DNA of 42,708 bases from ASMP01 sp964617015 (lineage in GTDB: Archaea > Nanobdellota > Nanobdellia > Pacearchaeales > GW2011-AR1), in assembly GCA_964617015.1 (NCBI GenBank), contig CAZTVG010000006.1, forward strand, positions 1-42,708, given 5' to 3'. Of this stretch, positions 39,229 to 42,708 are shown piece by piece. The notes under the pieces are model-generated. The model was not told the origin of the DNA, ran no database searches, and saw nothing but the letters and a program-made list of their open reading frames with translations. Made by a program: the position numbers and the translations under genes. The stretch's first letter is position 1. Each line of letters opens with the position of its first letter.

Positions 39229-39330
39229 ATTTATATACTTGAAGCTTCTTCAATGTTTATCACCTCTTTTTCCCCAGGAGAAGCTTCAGCCTACCTAATT
39301 TAATGGGTTGAAGATTCTCCCAGGGTTATA
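39229..39330 (+). ncRNA. Candidate structured RNA with strong hairpin
   Basis: A TATA-like ATTTATATA at 39229-39237 preceded by CGAAAG predicts transcription from about 39260. The following sequence forms a long hairpin: GGAGAAGCTTCA (39278-39289) pairs with TGAAGATTCTCC (39309-39320) with one mismatch, and CCC (39272-39274) with GGG (39323-39325) extends it. The loop has 19 bases. No reading frame fits. TGAAGCTTCTTCA just upstream can form a competing stem. A transcript on the plus strand, antisense in direction to the flanking minus-strand genes, is inferred. Confidence 0.4.
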
Positions 39331-39413
39331 ATCATTAATAAAAAGATGAATTTTGAGGGCTTAATAAATTAGTTCTTATGGATTAATTTGCCCTAACTTA
39401 TATTTATTAAAAA

Positions 39414-39641
39414 TTATTTCTTCTCTTCAGATTTCTTCCCTGTTTGGAATTCACTATAATGGCATTTTCCGCAGTAAAATCTTCCCTGTGAGTTCATTAA
39501 GAAAACTCCCGGTCCGCATCTTGGACAGAATCTTTCTCTTATGACTTTATCACCTTCAATTCTGTATTTTTTATATTTCCTGCTTGTTGGTTTATTTTTG
39601 TGTGGTTTTTTTCCTTTCTTGAGTTTTGCTTTTTTTGACAT
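39414..39641 (-). CDS. rps27ae: Small ribosomal subunit protein eS31 (S27ae)
   Basis: The 75-residue protein has a basic tail KKAKLKKGKKPHKNKPTSRK, then YKKYRIEGDKVIRERFCPRCG and FYCGKCHYSEF: a C2-C2 zinc ribbon (C-x-x-C ... C-x-x-C). As in other archaea, there is no ubiquitin fusion. It is the last gene of the conserved minus-strand block, 2 bases after eS24. Confidence 0.94.
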   Translation of the reverse strand: MSKKAKLKKGKKPHKNKPTSRKYKKYRIEGDKVIRERFCPRCGPGVFLMNSQGRFYCGKCHYSEFQTGKKSEEKK

Positions 39642-39643
39642 GT

Positions 39644-40084
39644 TTATTTGTTTGCCTCGCTCTCACTCTGAGTTTCATTAAGTTTATTATCTACAGAAGT
39701 TTTAGCATTAACAGTATTTTCTTTTTCACTAGTTTCCTCTTTAGGCTCTTCTGCTTTTTCTGCTGATTGCTCTTCAGCTTCTGTTGCCTTTGAGGCTTCT
39801 TCAAACTGCTTTTCTGATTCCTGTTCTTTTTTCTTTTTTAGTTCCACTTTTTCCCTGGTTTCTTTTGAGGAATAAATGTTTGCCTCAACTGCAAAAGTTT
39901 TTGAGCCAAACTTTCCGTGAATTCCTTTTATTTTTATGTTTTCCCTGGGAACTTTGTATTTTTCAGCAAGAACATCCAAAATCTCTTTACGACTTGGTGT
40001 TATTTCTGCTTCTACAACTGATTTTATTTCTCTTCTGTCAAACAAGTTGTTGTTTTTCTCTTCGAGAATTTTTAGTTTCATCAT
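39644..40084 (-). CDS. rps24e: Small ribosomal subunit protein eS24 with long acidic tail
   Basis: The product has 146 residues. The first about 90 match eS24: MKLKILEEKNNNLFDRREIK, TPSRKEILDVLAEKYKVPRE and IKIKGIHGKFGSKTFAVEANIY. The tail from about 95 on is low-complexity Glu/Ala/Ser/Lys, longer than the short ends of most archaeal eS24 (about 100 residues). The tail is probably disordered at the ribosome surface. The start overlaps the Spt4 stop by 4 bases. Confidence 0.92.
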   Translation of the reverse strand: MMKLKILEEKNNNLFDRREIKSVVEAEITPSRKEILDVLAEKYKVPRENIKIKGIHGKFGSKTFAVEANIYSSKETREKVELKKKKEQESEKQFEEASKATEAEEQSAEKAEEPKEETSEKENTVNAKTSVDNKLNETQSESEANK

Positions 40085-40269
40085 CGTGTCTTAATTGCAA
40101 AATTTCCTTTGTCTTTTAGATTAAGATTTCTTGCTATTTCCGATTTCTCAGGATTTAAGACAACAATTTTTCCTTTGATGCCTTCTGTTGATTCTTTAGA
40201 GCCACATTTAGGACATTTGTCTCCTTCATAGATTGTGTTGCAAATTTTGCAGGCTTTTGATTTTGCCAT
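40081..40269 (-). CDS. spt4: Transcription elongation factor Spt4 (RpoE'')
   Basis: The 62-residue zinc-ribbon protein has C-K-I-C at 7-10 and C-P-K-C at 19-22, followed by GIKGKIVVLNPEKSEIARNL, the Spt5-contact strand-helix. It joins the NusG-like Spt5 in a processivity clamp on RNA polymerase. It lies between a small unknown gene and eS24 in the conserved rpo7-spt4-eS24-eS31 order. Confidence 0.93.
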   Translation of the reverse strand: MAKSKACKICNTIYEGDKCPKCGSKESTEGIKGKIVVLNPEKSEIARNLNLKDKGNFAIKTR

Positions 40270-40277
40270 TTTATTTT

Positions 40278-40469
40278 TTAAAGTTTTGATTCAATATCCC
40301 TTATTCTTTGAGCAAGGTCAAACCTTGAAGTATTAATTGTTAAACCTATTCTACCTAATTGTTGTTCTACATATTCTCTTCTTTCTTGATTTTCCGGCGA
40401 TTGTCTAAACCTTTCATAAGCATCTGCTATTTGACTTAGTTCAAATCTAGATATTCTACAATATTCCAT
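40278..40469 (-). CDS. Small helical protein inserted between rpo7 and spt4
   Basis: The 63-residue product is helical throughout (FELSQIADAYERFRQSPENQ, then VEQQLGRIGLTINTSRFDLA, QRIRDIESKL). It directly abuts the rpo7 stop and is 8 bases from spt4, so it is part of the operon. No zinc or nucleic-acid motif is seen and no family is recognised. Rpo7 and Spt4 are normally adjacent, so this is an addition; the context points to transcription, but the residues do not show it. Confidence 0.55.
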   Translation of the reverse strand: MEYCRISRFELSQIADAYERFRQSPENQERREYVEQQLGRIGLTINTSRFDLAQRIRDIESKL

Positions 40470-41066
40470 TTATTTCCTTCCTTTTTTTGCAGGTTTTTCT
40501 GTTCTGGCTGCTTTTTTTATTTCCTTTTCTTTTTTAAACTGATCTTCCTTAATCCACTCAATTTTTCCAAGCCCTGGCTGTCTCATTGTCAAACCGATTT
40601 TTGGCTCATCGCCTTTATGACTTATGGCAACGATTCTCGCCAGACACAAATCCCCTTGCTTAAGGCTTCTCTTTGTGGATTTTCCGAGCAGTGTATTTGT
40701 CTTGCTAAAACTTGCATAGTCTTCCATTGTCTGGCTTATGTGGATCATTCCTTTTAACACACCCATATTTATGAAAGCTCCAAAATTGGCTATTTCAGAT
40801 ATTACTCCATAGACAAGCTCATGCATTTCCGGTTTCCAGACAAGCAGTTTAAATTTTGTGTTGTAATATGCTGCTCCGTCGCCGGGAATTATAATTCCCT
40901 CGCCAACTCCCAAAACCTCTATAACGCTGACAACTCTTCCAATCTCCTTGTCATAATAATCCAAGTATGTTTCCCTTAACTGCAGGTCAACAGCATCTAT
41001 AGTAGGCAAACCAAACAGTTTCGGCTCTACTCTTATGTAGTCTTCAATTTCTGCAAGATAGAACAT
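40470..41066 (-). CDS. rpoE: RNA polymerase subunit Rpo7 (RpoE')
   Basis: The product has 198 residues. The N-terminal RNP-like tip domain starts FYLAEIEDYIRVEPKLFGLP and ends near IPGDGAAYYNTKFKLLVWKP. The C-terminal S1/OB domain is GVISEIANFGAFINMGVLKG with the usual MIHISQ. With Rpo4 it forms the stalk of archaeal RNA polymerase that binds nascent RNA and aids promoter opening. The last about 30 residues are lysine-rich. TATA-like sequence before 41066 and a 38-base gap separate it from the PIN gene. Confidence 0.94.
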   Translation of the reverse strand: MFYLAEIEDYIRVEPKLFGLPTIDAVDLQLRETYLDYYDKEIGRVVSVIEVLGVGEGIIIPGDGAAYYNTKFKLLVWKPEMHELVYGVISEIANFGAFINMGVLKGMIHISQTMEDYASFSKTNTLLGKSTKRSLKQGDLCLARIVAISHKGDEPKIGLTMRQPGLGKIEWIKEDQFKKEKEIKKAARTEKPAKKGRK

Positions 41067-41104
41067 TTTATCTGAAGAAAATAATAAAAATCGCTTTTTA
41101 AAGG

Positions 41105-41446
41105 TTATTGTATAACTTCAAGCTTCTTTTTTTGCCTTATCACTAATTTTGGGTTCTTTACCTTACCCTTAATCTCTCTGTCAAGAGTTGCCACAATAAT
41201 CCCTTTATTTTCCCTGGCAAAATTAATTATCACACTGTCTGCATCTGTCCCTTTAGGATAAACTGTTTTAAATTTATTTTTCCCAAGAATATTTAAGGCT
41301 AAACCTGCCTTGAGTCTTTTCAATTCATTTATTACCTGATTTGGAATCAGTATTTCAAAACCCATCATTCCAATCTCTTCAAAAAAATCTATTTTTTGCT
41401 TTACAGCTGTCAGGATAAAGCTTGTGTCAAGTACAACGCGTTTCAT
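41105..41446 (-). CDS. PIN-domain protein (Fcf1/Utp23-like)
   Basis: The 113-residue PIN fold has acidic active-site residues D7 (VVLDTSF), E41 (INELKRL), D68/D70 (GTDADSVIINFA) and D89 (ATLDRE). The form without antitoxin partner beside rpo7 is a recurrent archaeal arrangement and is usually compared with eukaryotic rRNA-processing nucleases Fcf1 and Utp23. Predicted metal-dependent RNase. It heads the minus-strand block, divergent from the gene at 41512 across 65 bases. Confidence 0.85.
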   Translation of the reverse strand: MKRVVLDTSFILTAVKQKIDFFEEIGMMGFEILIPNQVINELKRLKAGLALNILGKNKFKTVYPKGTDADSVIINFARENKGIIVATLDREIKGKVKNPKLVIRQKKKLEVIQ

Positions 41447-41511
41447 GTTTTGAGGAAGAAAAAAAGATATAAAAACTTAACATTTATTAATCAACTTCCC
41501 CCTAATCACGC

Positions 41512-42072
41512 ATGGAAGAAAAAGAGAACATTCTCAGAATTTTCAGAGAGACTAAGGAAGCACTTTCCAGGGGAGATGCCGCTAAGATTAAAAACTTAAG
41601 TAACCAGACAACAAATACCGCTTCTCTGACTCATGATCCTGATAATATTGCTGTCGCAGTTATTGTTTATGCTCTGAGTAAAATCCTTGAAAGGGAAGAC
41701 TATAGGTCTCTTCCTGGGTGGAATAATTTTTACAGAACCTATATAACTGCCATAAACAAGATAGTAATTGCTTTGGAAAAGAATGATGAAGAAAATTTTA
41801 GGATAAACATAGAGATTATCAGAAAATCCATCAATAAACTTTCTGGAAAACTCAAGAGTTATATTCAGGATGTTTTCAGAAAGGCCAGCATAAACAAGGC
41901 CTCAAGAATTTATGAACACGGAATTTCTATGGAAAAAACTGCAAAACTCCTTGGTGTTACTCTTTTTGAACTTGCGAATTATGCAGGAGGAAAAGAAGCT
42001 ACAGATATTCCCGAAACAATGACAATAAGTGTAGGCTCAAGGATTAAAACTGCAATGGACATGTTTTCATGA
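41512..42072 (+). CDS. Helical protein with C-terminal helix-turn-helix-like segment
   Basis: The product has 186 residues, all-helical by pattern. The C-terminal part ASRIYEHGISMEKTAKLLGV followed by TLFELANYAGGKE looks like a helix-turn-helix of archaeal UPF-type proteins. The N-terminal part (ILRIFRETKEALSRGDAAKI, AVAVIVYALSKILERE) is a helical bundle. Its stop overlaps the start of the next gene (ATGATAA), so the pair is co-translated. The partner is a PIN-like protein, which suggests a regulator-nuclease pair. No family name is assigned. Confidence 0.65.
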   Translation: MEEKENILRIFRETKEALSRGDAAKIKNLSNQTTNTASLTHDPDNIAVAVIVYALSKILEREDYRSLPGWNNFYRTYITAINKIVIALEKNDEENFRINIEIIRKSINKLSGKLKSYIQDVFRKASINKASRIYEHGISMEKTAKLLGVTLFELANYAGGKEATDIPETMTISVGSRIKTAMDMFS

Positions 42073-42708
42073 TAAAAAAACAAAAACAAGGTAGTTCGGC
42101 TGTGCCACCCATGTCTGGTCAGGACAAAGCAGTAATTTTCGATGCAGGGTGTTTAATAAGCTTTAGCATGAATGGGATAACGGATTATATAAGAAGACTG
42201 AAAAGTATTTTCAAAGGAAAATTCCTAATCACTAACCAGGTTAAATTTGAAATTATAGACAAACCAATAAAAATAAAGAAATTCGAGCTTGAGGCACTTA
42301 AACTTAAGGCGCTGCTTGATGATAAAACTCTTGAGCTTCCTTCTTCCCTAAACATAGGTGAGAATGAAATAAGTAAAAAGACAGATGAATTTTTGAGTAT
42401 TGCTAACTCCACTTTTTCCGGAAGGGGAAAAGATATCAAGATTATGGATTTAGGGGAAACTTCCTGTCTTGCTCTAAGCAGGATTATCACGGAAAAAGGA
42501 ATCAAGAATATAATTGCTGTTGATGAAAGAACCACGAGATTATTGGTTGAAAAGCCGGAGAACCTTATAAGGATTTTTGAGAGAAAAATGAACACAAAGA
42601 TAAATTCTAAGAGAGAAAATTACAAATTTTTCTCTGGGTTCAGAATAATAAGGTCTGCAGAACTGGTTTATGTTGCATACAAAAAAGGTCTTGTGAAACT
42701 TAAGGGTG
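42069..42708 (+). CDS. PIN-like nuclease-fold protein, truncated by the window edge
   Basis: The frame starts with the ATG overlapping the previous stop and stays open for 213 codons to the end of the window. AVIFDAGCLISFSMNG (D25) matches the first PIN strand with its Asp, DLGETSCLALSRII carries the central Glu, and NIIAVDERTTRLLVE the third Asp position. A later region (YKFFSGFRIIRSAELVYVAY) is additional. The product is probably a PIN-fold protein with helical tail, working with the upstream helical protein. The missing end prevents a firm family call. Confidence 0.65.
   Translation, partial: MIKKQKQGSSAVPPMSGQDKAVIFDAGCLISFSMNGITDYIRRLKSIFKGKFLITNQVKFEIIDKPIKIKKFELEALKLKALLDDKTLELPSSLNIGENEISKKTDEFLSIANSTFSGRGKDIKIMDLGETSCLALSRIITEKGIKNIIAVDERTTRLLVEKPENLIRIFERKMNTKINSKRENYKFFSGFRIIRSAELVYVAYKKGLVKLKG

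Noticed and set aside
1..42708. CRISPR array or transposon with terminal inverted repeats.
   Set aside because: No regularly spaced identical repeats, no cas genes and no transposase or target duplications were found anywhere in the window.

Overview
The window is an AT-rich stretch of archaeal chromosome. The diagnostic genes are archaeal: uL16 (L10e type), eL33 (L35Ae), eS24, eS31 (S27ae), RNA polymerase subunit Rpo7 with Spt4, diphthine-ammonia ligase, archaeal-type HisRS and GluRS, and a class III (archaellin/pilin type) signal peptide. Many genes have a TATA-like box 24-32 bases before the ATG and little or no leader, which is typical of leaderless archaeal transcripts. Short genes, fused nucleotidyltransferase proteins of unknown function and a GluRS without its anticodon-binding part suggest a DPANN lineage (Pacearchaeota/Woesearchaeota-like). 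That placement is inference from gene content.

Positions 44-13071 are one integrated mobile element of about 13.0 kb. It sits in the anticodon stem-loop of a tRNA-Val(UAC) gene: the 3' half is at 13-55 and the 5' half at 13060-13101, and both carry a 12-bp core. Imperfect inverted arms (55-81 and 13039-13063) flank the core on the element side. The element encodes a tyrosine recombinase next to the right end, a RHH-HTH-primase/SF3 helicase replication module, several small HTH regulators with palindromic or repeated operator candidates, a Nudix hydrolase and a set of membrane-anchored surface proteins, one of them a staphylococcal-type nuclease with an Excalibur tail. It also has an overlapping three-gene operon encoding a HEPN-like protein, a two-helix membrane protein and a GHKL ATPase with a C-terminal HExxH motif. 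It carries a complete, different tRNA-Val(UAC) at 95-165, which could replace the gene it breaks. No capsid or large terminase gene is visible, so it looks plasmid-like.

Positions 13270-23278 hold two paralogous nucleotidyltransferase fusion proteins. Between them lie a surface-glycan cluster (15229-19730: HprK-like kinase, two GT4 and one GT2 glycosyltransferases, Nudix) bordered by a truncated tyrosine phosphatase, then ribosomal proteins eL33 and uL16 and small unknown genes. Positions 23352-28305 contain an EEP-family phosphodiesterase overlapping an EndoIV/xylose-isomerase-like TIM barrel, and two lineage-type proteins of unknown function.

Positions 28404-39028 are a mixed core region: ABC exporter, histidine phosphatase, HExxH protein, short GluRS, pilin-like protein, tRNA-His, Na/Pi symporter, a damaged two-gene unit ending in a GNAT acetyltransferase with an in-frame stop, HisRS, Dph6 and ScpA. 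The 385-base gap 39029-39413 holds a strong hairpin behind a TATA box. Positions 39414-41446 are the conserved archaeal eS31-eS24-Spt4-Rpo7-PIN block on the minus strand. The window ends in a two-gene plus-strand unit whose second gene, a PIN-like protein, runs off the edge.
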